NCBI RefSeq assembly: GCF_024449025.1 | Contig: NZ_JAHLKM010000016.1 | Span: 1 to 63,691, forward strand | Direction of reading: 5' to 3' | Length of the DNA stretch: 63,691 nucleotides | From: Natronomonas aquatica | Lineage (GTDB): Archaea; Halobacteriota; Halobacteria; Halobacteriales; Haloarculaceae | Shown here: piece by piece, positions 14,260 through 23,367 of the stretch | How positions within the stretch are numbered: the first letter of the stretch is position 1 | Layout: every line of letters begins with the position of its first letter | The notes under the pieces: model-generated | Databases searched by the model: none | What the model saw: only the letters and a program-made list of their open reading frames with translations | What the model was told of the DNA's origin: nothing | Program-made: the position numbers and the translations under genes

Positions 14260-14463
14260 ATGGGCGATCAAATAGTTGCGTGTCCGCGGTGTGGAAAACA
14301 CATCAACTTCTCGATCGTAGAACTGACCGCAGACCGGAAAGTCGCGTTCGTACAGAAAAATGAGATCACGGAGGACGGCGACTGGGCAGTCCACCGAACC
14401 GAATGTCCGGAGGGCCACCCGTTCTGGTACGCGACCGAGGAGATCGATCCGCTGACCGTCTAG
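14260..14463 (+). CDS. Small zinc-ribbon-like protein, 67 aa
   Basis: 67 residues with a CPRCGK knuckle at 8-13 and CPEGH at 50-54, together a plausible single zinc site. The rest is short beta-like segments (VAFVQKNEIT, FWYATEEI). A TATA-like AAAATATATATC at 14227-14238, about 27 nt before ATG 14260, supports a leaderless transcript. The family is a haloarchaeal conserved hypothetical as far as I can tell. It lies in the AT-rich stretch between tRNA-Val and tRNA-iMet. Confidence 0.7.
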   Translation: MGDQIVACPRCGKHINFSIVELTADRKVAFVQKNEITEDGDWAVHRTECPEGHPFWYATEEIDPLTV

Positions 14464-14591
14464 GGCCGTTTCGGTGTCGGTCCGCATCGGGAAGGCGGTC
14501 TCCGTTCACACGCCGGGAAACACCACGGGAGGATTCAACGGACGGCGGGTCAATCACAACCCTTAATTGGGGCACCCGACTACGAACTGGT

Positions 14592-14666
14592 AGCGGGATG
14601 GGATAGCCAGGAGATTCCGCCGGGCTCATAACCCGGAGACCGGACGTTCAAATCGTCCTCCCGCTA
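14592..14666 (+). tRNA. trnM: Initiator tRNA-Met (CAU)
   Basis: Acceptor AGCGGGA (14592-14598) pairs with TCCCGCT (14659-14665), giving the A1:U72 pair typical of archaeal initiator tRNA. The anticodon stem ends in three G:C pairs (CCGGG/CCCGG), an initiator hallmark, around loop CTCATAA with CAT at 14627-14629. The discriminator is A14666; CCA is not encoded. A TATA-like CTTAATTGG lies about 30 nt upstream. Confidence 0.95.
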
Positions 14667-14778
14667 TACTGTTTTGACTCTCGCTGCAGGTTTCGCCCGT
14701 CACTGCCAGGCCGGTTTCACGTGGCCACCCGGAACAAAGTACACGAGCATTCTAATGCCCCGTCGGGGGCTTCGGGTA

Positions 14779-15348
14779 TCAATCATCCCCTGTCGGGTTG
14801 ACGATGACGACCTCACCGTCCTCGATGACGACGTTGATGAGCGTCTTGGCGCTGTACTCGGAGCTTTCGAGTTCGTTGTCGCCGTCGTCCTTCTTGATGA
14901 CGGCGACGATATCAACGATGTTCGCGCCGATGTCCTCGAGGGCCGCACAGATAGCCGAAAGCGTCCCGCCGGTCGAGAGCACGTCGTCGAGGACGAGGAC
15001 GTTATCACCCCCCTCGACGTCGTTGATGTACATCTGACTCTCCGAGTAGCCGGTCTGCTGGAACAGCGGCGTCTCGCCGGAGAGGCCGTACTCGCGTTTC
15101 CGGATGACCACGAGCGGGATGTCGGTCATAAGCGAGACGGCGGTCGAAATGTGGATCCCCATCGCGGCCGGGGTGACGATCTTGTCGACGTTCTCGAGGC
15201 GGGCCTTCCGGATGATCTTGATGACGATCTCCCGGAGCAGGCTGGGTTCGAGCATCGGGACGCCGTCGCTGATCGGATGGACGAAGTAGTGATACCCCTC
15301 CTTTTCGATGATCGGCGACTCCAGAAGCGACCGTCGTAGCTGATCCAT
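14779..15348 (-). CDS. hpt: Hypoxanthine/guanine phosphoribosyltransferase family (purine salvage)
   Basis: 189 residues from ATG 15348. The PRPP-binding loop [12 protein letters not shown] is at about 118-129, and the N-terminus [21 protein letters not shown] is that of haloarchaeal HGPRT-like proteins (close to adenine phosphoribosyltransferase in fold). It converts a purine base and PRPP to the nucleotide. An upstream extension in the same frame to 15570 is low-quality sequence and rejected. The gene is monocistronic by appearance. Confidence 0.9.
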   Translation of the reverse strand: MDQLRRSLLESPIIEKEGYHYFVHPISDGVPMLEPSLLREIVIKIIRKARLENVDKIVTPAAMGIHISTAVSLMTDIPLVVIRKREYGLSGETPLFQQTGYSESQMYINDVEGGDNVLVLDDVLSTGGTLSAICAALEDIGANIVDIVAVIKKDDGDNELESSEYSAKTLINVVIEDGEVVIVNPTGDD

Positions 15349-15406
15349 GCATCGGATACCGGGAGATAGAGCTAAAGCCTGACGATAGCTGACAGCCGCA
15401 GGAGAC

Positions 15407-16474
15407 CTACTCCGCCGGCCGATCGAGCGCCCCGAAAGCCGCGAGTATGACTCGTTTCGTGACGGCGCCGCGGGTCGTCCAGTGGTGGGCGTAATCCAGC
15501 ATGTCGTCGTAGATGTCCGGCTTGCAGCCGGCAGCTTTCGGGTGTCCGCCGCCGTTGACCTGCCGGGCAACCTCGTGGCACCGCTGGAAGGCGTCGGTTC
15601 CGCGGATCGACGCCGAGCCGGCCGGTTTGACGATGACCGAGGCGTCGGCCCCCTCGCTTCGCATCGCCTCGGCGACCTCGTTCTGCGAGCATCGACCGTA
15701 CGTAACGCCGACGGTCCATCCGTTTATTTCCCTGTAGTCGGCGCGTTCGACGGCCTTCTCGACGAGGGCGTCCTTTTCGATCCGCCGTTCCTCGAGGAAC
15801 TCCTCTACCGCCTCGGGGAGGTCGGGCCCGTGTTCCAGAACGGTTTCGATGTACTCCTCGGGCTCTACCCAGTGGGCGTAATCGGCGAGATCGTCGCTCC
15901 GTGGGTCATCGCGGATCCACAGATCGTGATCCCGGGTGACCGTCGCCAGTTCGACGTGGCGGTCCTCGAACTCGTGACCGAGTTCCTCGCGGGCGACGTC
16001 CGCGGTGCAGACGCGCTCGGAGTCGCCGACGACCAACTCGGCGTGCTCGGAGACGGCCTCGGCGAGCGACTCGTCCCACTGGTGGTGGTCGAACCACCGG
16101 ACCTGCCCGGCCAGCTCCGCGACCGCCGGGAGCGATTCGATATCCGCGGCCGAATCGGGGCACAGATCACAGACGAAGACGTCGATTCCGGGATCGCCGT
16201 ACTCGAGGACGTACTCGAAGGCGTCGGCGATCTCGTGGGGGCCCGCCGGAAGTAGTGGCGCCGTCCCGAACGCGATCCGGGCGAGCGCGACACAGCCAAG
16301 CCCGTCGGCGTCCGGATCGGCGATGACGATCCTGTCGGCGCCGGCAAGCGCCTCCCGGGCCCGCTGTTCGGATTTCGTCTCCTCGATCGAATCCGGAACG
16401 AAGAACCCGCCGCCAGGGAGCAGCGACCGGCGATGAAGGGAGATCGTCTCGTCGTCGATGAGGTAGTCGTCCAT
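15407..16474 (-). CDS. DHH/DHHA1-family phosphoesterase (RecJ-like)
   Basis: 355 residues. Motif [10 protein letters not shown] (51-60) and WFDHHQWD (127-134) are the DHH metal ligands, and [11 protein letters not shown] near residue 308 is the DHHA1 substrate-binding loop. The family cleaves single-stranded DNA, nanoRNA or cyclic dinucleotides; archaeal members include replisome-associated RecJ-like proteins. Which substrate applies cannot be read from sequence. The gene starts with [21 protein letters not shown]. No operon partner is evident. Confidence 0.9.
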   Translation of the reverse strand: MDDYLIDDETISLHRRSLLPGGGFFVPDSIEETKSEQRAREALAGADRIVIADPDADGLGCVALARIAFGTAPLLPAGPHEIADAFEYVLEYGDPGIDVFVCDLCPDSAADIESLPAVAELAGQVRWFDHHQWDESLAEAVSEHAELVVGDSERVCTADVAREELGHEFEDRHVELATVTRDHDLWIRDDPRSDDLADYAHWVEPEEYIETVLEHGPDLPEAVEEFLEERRIEKDALVEKAVERADYREINGWTVGVTYGRCSQNEVAEAMRSEGADASVIVKPAGSASIRGTDAFQRCHEVARQVNGGGHPKAAGCKPDIYDDMLDYAHHWTTRGAVTKRVILAAFGALDRPAE

Positions 16475-16538
16475 ACTCCAAGGGCGGCTCCGGGGCCAAT
16501 AAGCCTCCTGTCTCCGCGGTGTCGGTCCCCCGATGTCA

Positions 16539-16973
16539 CTATAACTGTCGAACGGTCAACACTGGAACGGGACACGTCCGGACGACCCGTTCGGCGACGC
16601 TCCCCAGCAGAAACGAGTGTTCGCCGCTCCGTCCCCGGGTCCCCATCGCGACGGCGTCGGCGTCGATCTCACGGGCGTAGCCGACGATCTGTTTGGCTGG
16701 CTGGCCGCCCCGGACGGCGGTCTCGATCTCGATCGAATCCTCAGTCCTCCTGTTTGCCTCGAGGACCGTATCGAGCGCCGCCTCGGCTTGCTCGTCGAGC
16801 GCGTTTCGGACGTCGTCGTGGAGCCGGTCCGGGAGCGTTTCGACCTGCCCCTCGTCGCGGACATAGAGGGCGTGTACGGTGGCATCGAACCGCGCTGCGA
16901 AATCAAGCGTACACTCGGCGGCCCGAGAGACGCTCTCGGAGCCGTCGGTCGCCACGACCACCGTCTCGAACAT
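16539..16973 (-). CDS. Universal stress protein (UspA family)
   Basis: 144 residues with the UspA fold: N-terminal ETVVVATDGSESVSRAAE (ATP-binding Asp), the motif MGTRGRSGEHSFLLGSVAERVV for phosphate binding, and the C-terminal strand CPVPVLTV. The G-2x-G-9x-G(S/T) pattern indicates an ATP-binding member. ATG 16973 was chosen because the family N-terminus begins there; the longer frame is out-of-family. It is divergent from another Usp gene at 17098. Confidence 0.92.
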   Translation of the reverse strand: MFETVVVATDGSESVSRAAECTLDFAARFDATVHALYVRDEGQVETLPDRLHDDVRNALDEQAEAALDTVLEANRRTEDSIEIETAVRGGQPAKQIVGYAREIDADAVAMGTRGRSGEHSFLLGSVAERVVRTCPVPVLTVRQL

Positions 16974-17097
16974 ACCAGCGTTCGGTCCGCCGAACGCATA
17001 AATCCACCTGGCCGGGAATACGAACAGTCGGAGGCCGAATCCACGGGCGGTCCAGCGTACGGTAATCACTAATACGAGGTGTTCACAACGTACCCGT

Positions 17098-17529
17098 ATG
17101 CAGATCGATACCGTCCTGGCGCCGGTCGACGGGACACGCGAGGCCATGGATGCCATCGAGTACGCCCTCGCGATCGCGGACCACTACGATGCGTGCGTTC
17201 ACGCGCTATACCTGTTCGGTGAAAGCGCCGCCGCGGAGATGCGAGAAGGACGTATCGAGGCATCCACGATCGCCGAGCGGGGTGAACAGGTCATGGCTGG
17301 CGTCCGTGCGCTCGCTGAAGATATCCCGGTCGATCACTCCTCTGCCTGTGGGTTCTCGGTGAGTCGATTGACACAGCATCCGGGGAGCGTGACCCTCGAC
17401 GTCGCCGAAACCCTCGACGTCGGGTTCATCGTCGTCCCGCGGGGCCCCATCGACGACCCGGAAGCGGTGATCGAGAAGGCCTCCGAGTACGTCCTCGCGT
17501 ACGCTTCCCAGCCGGTGTTGTCGGTTTAG
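17098..17529 (+). CDS. Universal stress protein-like (UspA family), lacking the ATP loop
   Basis: 143 residues with a Usp N-terminus (IDTVLAPVDGTREAMDAIEYAL). At the C-terminal phosphate loop it reads VPRGPIDDPEAVIEKASEYV instead of the glycine-rich ATP loop seen in its divergent neighbour, so it is probably a non-ATP-binding Usp. Its stop overlaps the convergent GNAT gene by 4 nt. A tactaatacgag stretch about 29 nt before ATG 17098 may be its TATA region. Confidence 0.88.
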   Translation: MQIDTVLAPVDGTREAMDAIEYALAIADHYDACVHALYLFGESAAAEMREGRIEASTIAERGEQVMAGVRALAEDIPVDHSSACGFSVSRLTQHPGSVTLDVAETLDVGFIVVPRGPIDDPEAVIEKASEYVLAYASQPVLSV

Positions 17530-18068
17530 CTGCGGTCGTCGTCGCTGTCGGTTAACCGAGCCGCCATCTCAAGTTCGAAGTTCCCGTTTTCGGTCGAGAC
17601 GAAGCCGACCTTCTGATAGAGAGCGACCGCCGGCGAGTTCCAGCGCTCGACGGTCAACCAGACGTGGCCGATACCTTCCTTTCGGCCGGCGCCGAGCAAG
17701 CTTTCGAGGAGTTCGGTCCCGATCCCGGCCCCCTGGTACTCCCTGAGGACGAAGATGGCCAGTTCGGAGGCACCCTCGCCGTCGGGGACCAAAATCGCGT
17801 GTCCGGTCGGACGGTCCTCGTGCCAGGCGACCACGTTGACACAGTCCGCGGAGAGCAGTTCCTCGAGCCACGTTCGGATCTGTGGTTCCTTGGCGGGCGG
17901 GATACCCTGGGCACGATCCTCCGGGTTGAACTCCCGATACATCTCGACGAGCGTTTCGAGCCCGTCGTCGTATCGGCGGACAGTGATCCGGCGGCCCTCC
18001 TGATCCTCGAATTCGCGTGGCGGCGGGTCGTAGGGGCCGGCGATCTCTTCGGGGTATTCGCGGGTCAT
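17526..18068 (-). CDS. GNAT-family N-acetyltransferase
   Basis: 180 residues. The acetyl-CoA loop is ELAIFVLREYQGAGIGTELL (about 110-130, Q/R-x-x-G-x-G/A pattern), followed by HVWLTVERWNSPAVALYQKVGF, the usual GNAT motif B. The acceptor substrate is unknown. Its ATG (18068) overlaps the stop of the upstream Usp gene by 4 nt, so the two are translated as a unit; the N-terminal 45 residues (EYPEEIAGPYDPPPREFEDQ) are an extension common to haloarchaeal members. Confidence 0.88.
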   Translation of the reverse strand: MTREYPEEIAGPYDPPPREFEDQEGRRITVRRYDDGLETLVEMYREFNPEDRAQGIPPAKEPQIRTWLEELLSADCVNVVAWHEDRPTGHAILVPDGEGASELAIFVLREYQGAGIGTELLESLLGAGRKEGIGHVWLTVERWNSPAVALYQKVGFVSTENGNFELEMAARLTDSDDDRS

Positions 18069-18433
18069 CTGATGAGAGTCACCGTCGTTCGGGCGTTCAG
18101 CAGCACGAACTCAGCGATTTCGCCGAGCTTTACTTTTCCCAGCGGGCTCGTCTCTCCCCCGCCAAGAACGATCCGATCGAAGGAACCACGTTCGGCGAGG
18201 TCGACGAGTTCGCTGCCGGGATGGCCGGAGAGCGTCGTGATCTCCGCGTCGAATTCGGCGGCCGAAAGCTCTTCGGCGATCCGGTCCCGGATCTCCGTCT
18301 GTGTTGGCTCGGCTTCGGGGTTTTCGACGATCGCGATAGTCAGATCATCACCGGCCTGCTTGGCCCGGCGGATAGCTTTTTTCAGGGCGTACAGCGAATC
18401 CTCGCTCCCGCCGATACCCAACAGAGTTTTCAT
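18065..18433 (-). CDS. Universal stress protein family, short form
   Basis: 122 residues from ATG 18433 (KTLLGIGGSEDSLYALKKAI). The C-terminal half has DRIVLGGGETSPLGKVKLGE, a variant of the Usp phosphate-binding loop, and ends RTTVTLIR. It is first in a two-gene unit with the GNAT acetyltransferase. An upstream ATG at 18460 would add nine residues out of family and is less likely. Confidence 0.85.
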   Translation of the reverse strand: MKTLLGIGGSEDSLYALKKAIRRAKQAGDDLTIAIVENPEAEPTQTEIRDRIAEELSAAEFDAEITTLSGHPGSELVDLAERGSFDRIVLGGGETSPLGKVKLGEIAEFVLLNARTTVTLIR

Positions 18434-18546
18434 ATCTGCCCCCTTGCCGTCCGAAAGCAAAAGCCTCCCGCCTGTCGGACGACAGCGTCTGCCGTCCGTC
18501 CGACATCGCCGGTACGCTTTTTCGGCGGCGGACCGCTACAGTCGGT

Positions 18547-19185
18547 ATGGCCGATAATGCACAGACGTCGGTGGACGGAGAGGGGTCGACGGACGGTGAC
18601 GGGACCGGCGGCTCCGATCGCAGTCCCGAGGCGTCGGACGCCGACGTGCCCGACGACGTCAGAAGCTACACGCGCTTTTCGAAGATCGACGGCGCGACAT
18701 ACGACCGTGCGAACGAGTTCCTCCGGGATCGGACCTACATCACTGCCCGCGAGTGGGCGATCGCCCGCCTCTGTGCGGATTTCAGAACCGAGACCGGCGT
18801 CGAGATGACGAAGATCGGATCGAACCTGCCGGAACTCGTCCCGTTCATGACCGACACCTACAGCCCGCAAGCGGTGAATCAGGCACGGGCTTCCTTCGAC
18901 GAGAAGGTCCGGAAGGCGGGTGCGACGTTCCTCTACGGGGCGATGTGTGATTTCTACACCGCCGAGGAACTCGACGAGTTGATGTACGAGATCACGGAGG
19001 TCGCGAAGTTCCTCCTCGAGGTCGAGGGGGTCGAGCTGTCGGTCGACGAAGAACTCGACACCGAGGAGCGTATCTCGAGCGTGATGCGGGAGGTACGCGA
19101 ATCGTCTGCGGCGCTCAGACACGACGAGTGTCCGAACTGCGGACACGAACTGGGAAGGGAACCGGGCGAAGGGACCGACGAGTGA
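18547..19185 (+). CDS. DUF5806-like haloarchaeal protein
   Basis: 212 residues: an acidic disordered N-terminus (1-38), a helical middle (SYTRFSKIDGATYDRANEFL onward, about 40-165), and a C-terminal zinc knuckle with only one visible pair, CPNCGHE. The family is what I recall as DUF5806, restricted to haloarchaea and without known function. The TREWAIARLCADFRTETGVEM helix region is well conserved in my memory of the family. It is monocistronic and convergent with the lipoate ligase-like gene. Confidence 0.8.
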   Translation: MADNAQTSVDGEGSTDGDGTGGSDRSPEASDADVPDDVRSYTRFSKIDGATYDRANEFLRDRTYITAREWAIARLCADFRTETGVEMTKIGSNLPELVPFMTDTYSPQAVNQARASFDEKVRKAGATFLYGAMCDFYTAEELDELMYEITEVAKFLLEVEGVELSVDEELDTEERISSVMREVRESSAALRHDECPNCGHELGREPGEGTDE

Positions 19186-19210
19186 TCGGCGACGGGACAA
19201 GAAAGGCTCG

Positions 19211-19918
19211 TCACGGACGGTCGTCTTCCAGTACTTCATCGGCGGACAGTGGGGCGATCTCACGCCCGTCGATAAATTCCGTCTCGACAGCCTCGATAAC
19301 CCTTTCCGGGTCGGCCGTTCCGCCGGCACCTTCGACACTGCCGACGGATTCCGGATCGAACGGGACCCCGAGTGCGGTGTAGACTGGATCGAGAACTGTC
19401 GCCACTGCCCGTTCGTCGGATTCCGAGGCGAGTACGCACCCACCGATGAGGGCGCTTTCACGACGGACACGCTGTGCGATACCGGCGATCTTGCCGTCCC
19501 CTTGCAGTGAGTGTTTGCCGGGACAGAACGACCGGTCGGGTTCGCCGCGGGCGACGGTCGCACCGGCTGTTTCCAGGGCATGACCGAGCGTCGAAGTCGC
19601 TTCTCGATACCGATCCTCGATACCTCCCCGTCCGCCAGCCGTCGGAACGGCGAGTGCGAACGCGACGGTCGATCCCGTGTACGCGACAGCGCTACCGCCG
19701 ACGCTCCGTTCGACCGGCGTGTAACCGCGTTCGGCAGCGGTCTCGCGGGCGCGCTCGTACCCGTCCGCGGCCGAATCGCGGCGACCGAAGGCAATCTGTC
19801 GAGGGGGCATCCAGACTCGCAGTGTCGGTTCGTCGGTCCGTTCGGCCGTACTGACGAGCTGTCGCGTGACCCGTCTATCGTCGTCGACGTCGGACAGTGA
19901 TCCACGAACGACGTACAC
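19211..19918 (-). CDS. Lipoate-protein ligase A-like protein (BPL/LplA fold)
   Basis: 235 residues from GTG 19918 (YVVRGSLSDVDDDRRVTRQL). The biotin/lipoate ligase core is visible: RSVGGSAVAYTGSTVAFAL, corresponding to the RR-GGG-V loop, and GDGKIAGIAQRVRR, corresponding to the catalytic lysine region K-I-x-G. It would attach lipoate or octanoate to acyl carriers, but the first loop is less glycine-rich than in LplA so the substrate is uncertain. It is divergent from the M23-like gene, 51 nt away. Confidence 0.8.
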   Translation of the reverse strand: MYVVRGSLSDVDDDRRVTRQLVSTAERTDEPTLRVWMPPRQIAFGRRDSAADGYERARETAAERGYTPVERSVGGSAVAYTGSTVAFALAVPTAGGRGGIEDRYREATSTLGHALETAGATVARGEPDRSFCPGKHSLQGDGKIAGIAQRVRRESALIGGCVLASESDERAVATVLDPVYTALGVPFDPESVGSVEGAGGTADPERVIEAVETEFIDGREIAPLSADEVLEDDRP

Positions 19919-19969
19919 GGGAGCGGATAGATGCCGAGGGGATAAAGCGGTACGGATCGAACCGACGGT

Positions 19970-20803
19970 ATGGTCACCGTACCCCCGGACGTTCTCGATC
20001 GATACGAGCGGTTTTCGCTCTATAACTCGCCGTATTCGGCACACGATACCGGCTGTGCGATCGATCTCTATCCCGGCGACGACGACGCGATCTCTCCCGT
20101 CGCCGGAACCGTACTGGACACGCGGAGGGTCCGCTGTCCCGACCAACCGTACGCCGTCGCGGAAGACTCGCTGCTTCTCGTCGACTGTGGGACCCACGTC
20201 GCCCGGATCCTCCACGTCGACCCCGCCGTCGAACCGGGCGAATCAGTCGAGATCGGCGACTCTCTCGGGACGCTCGTTCGGTCGGGGTTCTTCGGTCGGT
20301 GGGTCGACAACCATCTCCACCTCGGCTTCCGGCACCCCGATCAGAACCTCGAGCGCGCGAGCGGTTCACTGCCGGTGGAACCCGAAACCGCCGTCTCCGG
20401 TGTCGGGTGGGACGGGACAGGGACCGTCACGGAGACGGGAAAGACGCACGTCCTGCTCGATTCCCCGTCCCACGCTGGCCGGGGGTTCGCGGCGCTGGCG
20501 AGCGACGACGGGACACCGCTGGACGGTGGGTTACCGCATTACTCCGGAGGTGGGGTCCTGAAATCGACCGATGGAGCCATCGCGTTACTCGGGGCGACGG
20601 TCGGCGATACCGACGGCCGGACCGTCGAGTGGCGCGACGTAGCGGTCTACGCCGACAGAAAACGGGCGACGGGGCTTTCGCTGTTTGCCTCGCAAGGTTC
20701 GTTGGGGGCCAAGATCGTCTTCCATGAGGGACACGGGTTAGACGTCGGCGACCGGGTTCGGGTCACTATCGAACCGACTGAGGAGCCGCGACAGTTGGGC
20801 TGA
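19970..20803 (+). CDS. M23-peptidase-like (duplicated hybrid motif) protein
   Basis: 277 residues. The N-terminal half has HDTGCAIDLYP (His-x(6)-Asp) and NHLHLGF (H-x-H), the LAS/M23 metallopeptidase ligands, within a glycine-rich beta fold. Haloarchaea have no peptidoglycan, so a cell-wall role is excluded; relatives are of unknown function. The C-terminal part (about 140-277) is a second beta-rich domain without a recognised motif. No signal peptide or membrane segment is present, so it should be cytoplasmic. Confidence 0.7.
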   Translation: MVTVPPDVLDRYERFSLYNSPYSAHDTGCAIDLYPGDDDAISPVAGTVLDTRRVRCPDQPYAVAEDSLLLVDCGTHVARILHVDPAVEPGESVEIGDSLGTLVRSGFFGRWVDNHLHLGFRHPDQNLERASGSLPVEPETAVSGVGWDGTGTVTETGKTHVLLDSPSHAGRGFAALASDDGTPLDGGLPHYSGGGVLKSTDGAIALLGATVGDTDGRTVEWRDVAVYADRKRATGLSLFASQGSLGAKIVFHEGHGLDVGDRVRVTIEPTEEPRQLG

Positions 20804-20902
20804 CAGCCGGCACCGGACCGATCCGTGGCGGTGTGCCGGACTCCCGCCGTGTTCGCCACGGAATACCCATCAGCGCACACGGAGGGTGGTCCCGCCCCGG
20901 TA

Positions 20903-20922
20903 TATAAATCCTCGCGAGGATT
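20903..20922 (-). terminator. Hairpin plus TTTATATA tract after tsr3
   Basis: AATCCTCGCGAGGATT (20907-20922) is a perfect 16-nt palindrome, followed on the minus strand by TATATA. It starts 11 nt after the tsr3 stop in a convergent gap. The same arrangement occurs at 40646-40666. It could equally be a stray TATA box for the plus strand, but no gene follows there. Confidence 0.4.
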
Positions 20923-20932
20923 CGATCGCCCG

Positions 20933-21439
20933 TCAGGCGTCGAGATACTCCGATTGGACGTCGACGACCTCGCCGGAGTCCGCACAGCCGGCGTACCGCC
21001 GCAACGGTTCGTCGTTCAACTCCAGGAACGTATGCCCCCAGTTGAACTTCCCGAGGATCCGTTCGGCCTGCTCACGACGGTCGAGAATACAGAGCGCGCC
21101 CGCGAACGCCTCGACGGTGTTGAGCCGGAAAGGCGTCCCGTAGTTTATCGGGTTCGCCGCGACGAGAAACGGCAGCGATCGGTGTGGGCCGTCGAGTCTG
21201 AACGCCTCGGCTTCGGCCGTCTCCCAGGAGCAATCGAGCGCGACGAGCCGTTCGTCTCCGTCGACATCGGCGCTCCCGTCGGCGGGCGACAGCGCACGGT
21301 CGGCGTACGGGTCGAGGACGATCCCCGGCGGCGTCCCGCGGGCCGAGCGGTGAAGCGTCGCGAGATCGAACCGGGCGAGTTTCCGGGCCGAGCACTTCTT
21401 TGGGTCGTCGTCGCCCTCGTACCGGACGTGTAACTCCAC
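20933..21439 (-). CDS. tsr3: Tsr3: rRNA small-subunit aminocarboxypropyltransferase (DUF367)
   Basis: 168 residues of the Tsr3 family, SPOUT-like enzymes that transfer the aminocarboxypropyl group of SAM to a hypermodified uridine/pseudouridine in small-subunit rRNA. Typical stretches are [11 protein letters not shown] at the N-terminus, [23 protein letters not shown] and [11 protein letters not shown]. Length is normal. A TATA-like TTTTTATACG (minus strand, about 21463-21472) precedes the ATG at 21439. The gene is usually single and essential-looking in archaea. Confidence 0.93.
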   Translation of the reverse strand: MELHVRYEGDDDPKKCSARKLARFDLATLHRSARGTPPGIVLDPYADRALSPADGSADVDGDERLVALDCSWETAEAEAFRLDGPHRSLPFLVAANPINYGTPFRLNTVEAFAGALCILDRREQAERILGKFNWGHTFLELNDEPLRRYAGCADSGEVVDVQSEYLDA

Positions 21440-21513
21440 GCGTCCGGTTGGCCACGAGCGTATAAAAATAGACCGGGGCGACAGTATATCCGTCCGGAGC
21501 GACCACGATCCGT

Positions 21514-21858
21514 ATGGACGGCGTCACGCTGGTTCGGGAGTATTACCGCTCGGTCGACGAAGACGAGTACGCGGCACTGACCGATGTACTCGCCAGCGGG
21601 TTCGTCCACCGGCGGCCGGACCGGACGATCGAGGGCCGCGAGGAGTTCATCGCGTTCATGCGCGGCAGCCGGCCGGAGCGCGATACCGAACACGAACTCG
21701 AAGCGATCTATACGGAACGTGACGGCGGCCGGATCGCCGCGGAGGGACAGTTACGGCACGCCGACGGGAGCGAGTGGTTCGGGTTCGTCGACAGTTTCAG
21801 GATCCGACGTGGAAAGATCAGAAGTATCCGGACCTACACCGACGCTTCGCCGGCGTGA
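21514..21858 (+). CDS. SnoaL/NTF2-like small protein
   Basis: 114 residues with the NTF2-like pattern: N-terminal helices ([20 protein letters not shown]), then [20 protein letters not shown], and C-terminal strands ending [14 protein letters not shown]. Members bind small molecules or act as isomerases/hydrolases; no active-site prediction is safe here. A single gene convergent with serS, with stops 2 nt apart. Confidence 0.8.
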   Translation: MDGVTLVREYYRSVDEDEYAALTDVLASGFVHRRPDRTIEGREEFIAFMRGSRPERDTEHELEAIYTERDGGRIAAEGQLRHADGSEWFGFVDSFRIRRGKIRSIRTYTDASPA

Positions 21859-21860
21859 GA

Positions 21861-23231
21861 TCACTCGCCGACGGCCGACTCGCCGACGGAGGGACCTCCC
21901 TCGATGCGTTCGGTCCCACCCATATACGGCCGTAGCGGCTCCGGGACCTCGACGGTGCCGTCGTCGTTCTGGTAGTACTCGAGGATGGCGACGACGACCC
22001 GCGGGACCGCGACGCCGGACCCGTTGAGCGTATGGAGGTACTCGGCGGATTCGTGCTGTTCGGGGCGGTACTGGATCCCCGCGCGCCGGGCCTGGAAGTC
22101 CTCGAAGTTCGAGACCGACGAAACCTCAAGCCACCGACCGCCGATATCGGGGCCCGTCTCCATGTCGTCGCCCGGCGCCCACACCTCGACGTCGTATTTT
22201 TTCGCCTGTGTAAAACCCATGTCGCCGGTACACATCTCCAGTATCCGATAGGGGAGCCCGAGCCGTTCGAGCACCGCCGTCGCCTCCCCGAGCAGCCCCT
22301 CGAGGCGGTCGTAGCTGTCTTCAGGCCGCACGAAGTTCACGAGTTCGACCTTGTTGAACTGGTGGACCCGGACGATTCCCCGGGTCTCGGTCCCGTGTTC
22401 GCCGGCCTCCCGCCGGAAGTTCGGCGAGTACGCCTGATGTTTGATCGGGAGATCCTTGTCGAGAAGGATCTCCTCGCGGTACATGTTGGTGACCGGCACC
22501 TCGGCGGTTGGGAGTAGCCACAGGTCGTCGTCGTCGTAGGGTTCGTTGTTGGTGCCGCCGATCCGGTAGGCGTCCTCGACGAACTTCGGGAACTGTCCCG
22601 TCCCGCGCATCGAGGCGGAGTTGATCGGTAACGGCGGGAACACGTCGGTGTAGCCGTGTTCCTCGCGGTGGAACTCGAGCATGAACTGGATCAAAGCGTG
22701 TTCGAGCCGTGCGCCCTCGCCCTTCGCGAAGTAGAAGCCGCCGCCGGACACTTTCGCCCCGCGTTCGAAATCGAGAATCTCCAGTTCCTCGCCGAGATCG
22801 TAGTGGGGGACGACCGGGTCCGGGAGATCGCGGAGATCCTCGAAGCCGACGCGTTCGGTTTCGACGTTGTCGGACTCCTCATCGCCGACCGGTGCGTCGG
22901 GATGTGGCGGGTTGGGCAACTCAAGAAGCGCCGCCTCAAGTTCCGATTCGAGTTCGTCGGCGCGGGATTCGACCTCCTCGAGTTCCGATTTCAGCTCCGC
23001 GGAGCGCTCGATCGCTTCCTCGGCTTCGTCGTCTCTCCCTCCGCGTTTGAGTTCGCCGATCTCGCTGGAGATCTCGTTTCGCTTTCGCCGCAGATCGTCG
23101 CCTTCGGCCTTGAGCGTCCGCCACTCCTCGTCGATCTCGAGGATCCGATCGAGGTCGGCCTCGACGCCCTTGGTCTCGAGCGCCCGCCGGACCTCCTTGG
23201 GGTTCTCGCGAACGAACTGCCTCGATAACAT
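21861..23231 (-). CDS. serS: Seryl-tRNA synthetase
   Basis: 456 residues. Residues about 25-105 are the antiparallel coiled-coil arm that binds the long variable arm of tRNA-Ser. Class II motifs: motif 2 FRREAGEHGTETRGIVRVHQ and motif 3 with GSGVAVPRVVVAILEYYQ. The serine/ATP site GTNNEPYDDDDLWLLPTAEVP is present in a slightly halophile-specific form. It is the bacterial-type SerRS used by haloarchaea, not the methanogen type. ATG 23231 gives the standard LSRQFVRENPKEVRRAL start. Confidence 0.96.
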   Translation of the reverse strand: MLSRQFVRENPKEVRRALETKGVEADLDRILEIDEEWRTLKAEGDDLRRKRNEISSEIGELKRGGRDDEAEEAIERSAELKSELEEVESRADELESELEAALLELPNPPHPDAPVGDEESDNVETERVGFEDLRDLPDPVVPHYDLGEELEILDFERGAKVSGGGFYFAKGEGARLEHALIQFMLEFHREEHGYTDVFPPLPINSASMRGTGQFPKFVEDAYRIGGTNNEPYDDDDLWLLPTAEVPVTNMYREEILLDKDLPIKHQAYSPNFRREAGEHGTETRGIVRVHQFNKVELVNFVRPEDSYDRLEGLLGEATAVLERLGLPYRILEMCTGDMGFTQAKKYDVEVWAPGDDMETGPDIGGRWLEVSSVSNFEDFQARRAGIQYRPEQHESAEYLHTLNGSGVAVPRVVVAILEYYQNDDGTVEVPEPLRPYMGGTERIEGGPSVGESAVGE

Positions 23232-23367
23232 TGCACGCCGGTTCGCCGCCGCCGGTCAAAGTCGTGTCGGTACTCGAAGGCTCGAAGACGGGCCGGGGCG
23301 CGGAGGGGGACCGTTCTCGGCCGGCGAACCGGTATCCGCTTTAATGAGTGTCCCCGAACGTACCCGT

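Noticed and set aside
18430-19977. 515-aa minus-strand frame
   Set aside because: Overlaps DUF5806-like and lipoate ligase-like genes in other frames and has no family pattern.
22867-23343. N-terminal extension of the metallo-beta-lactamase frame
   Set aside because: Antisense to serS, Ser-rich and without similarity; a TATA box places the start at 23368.
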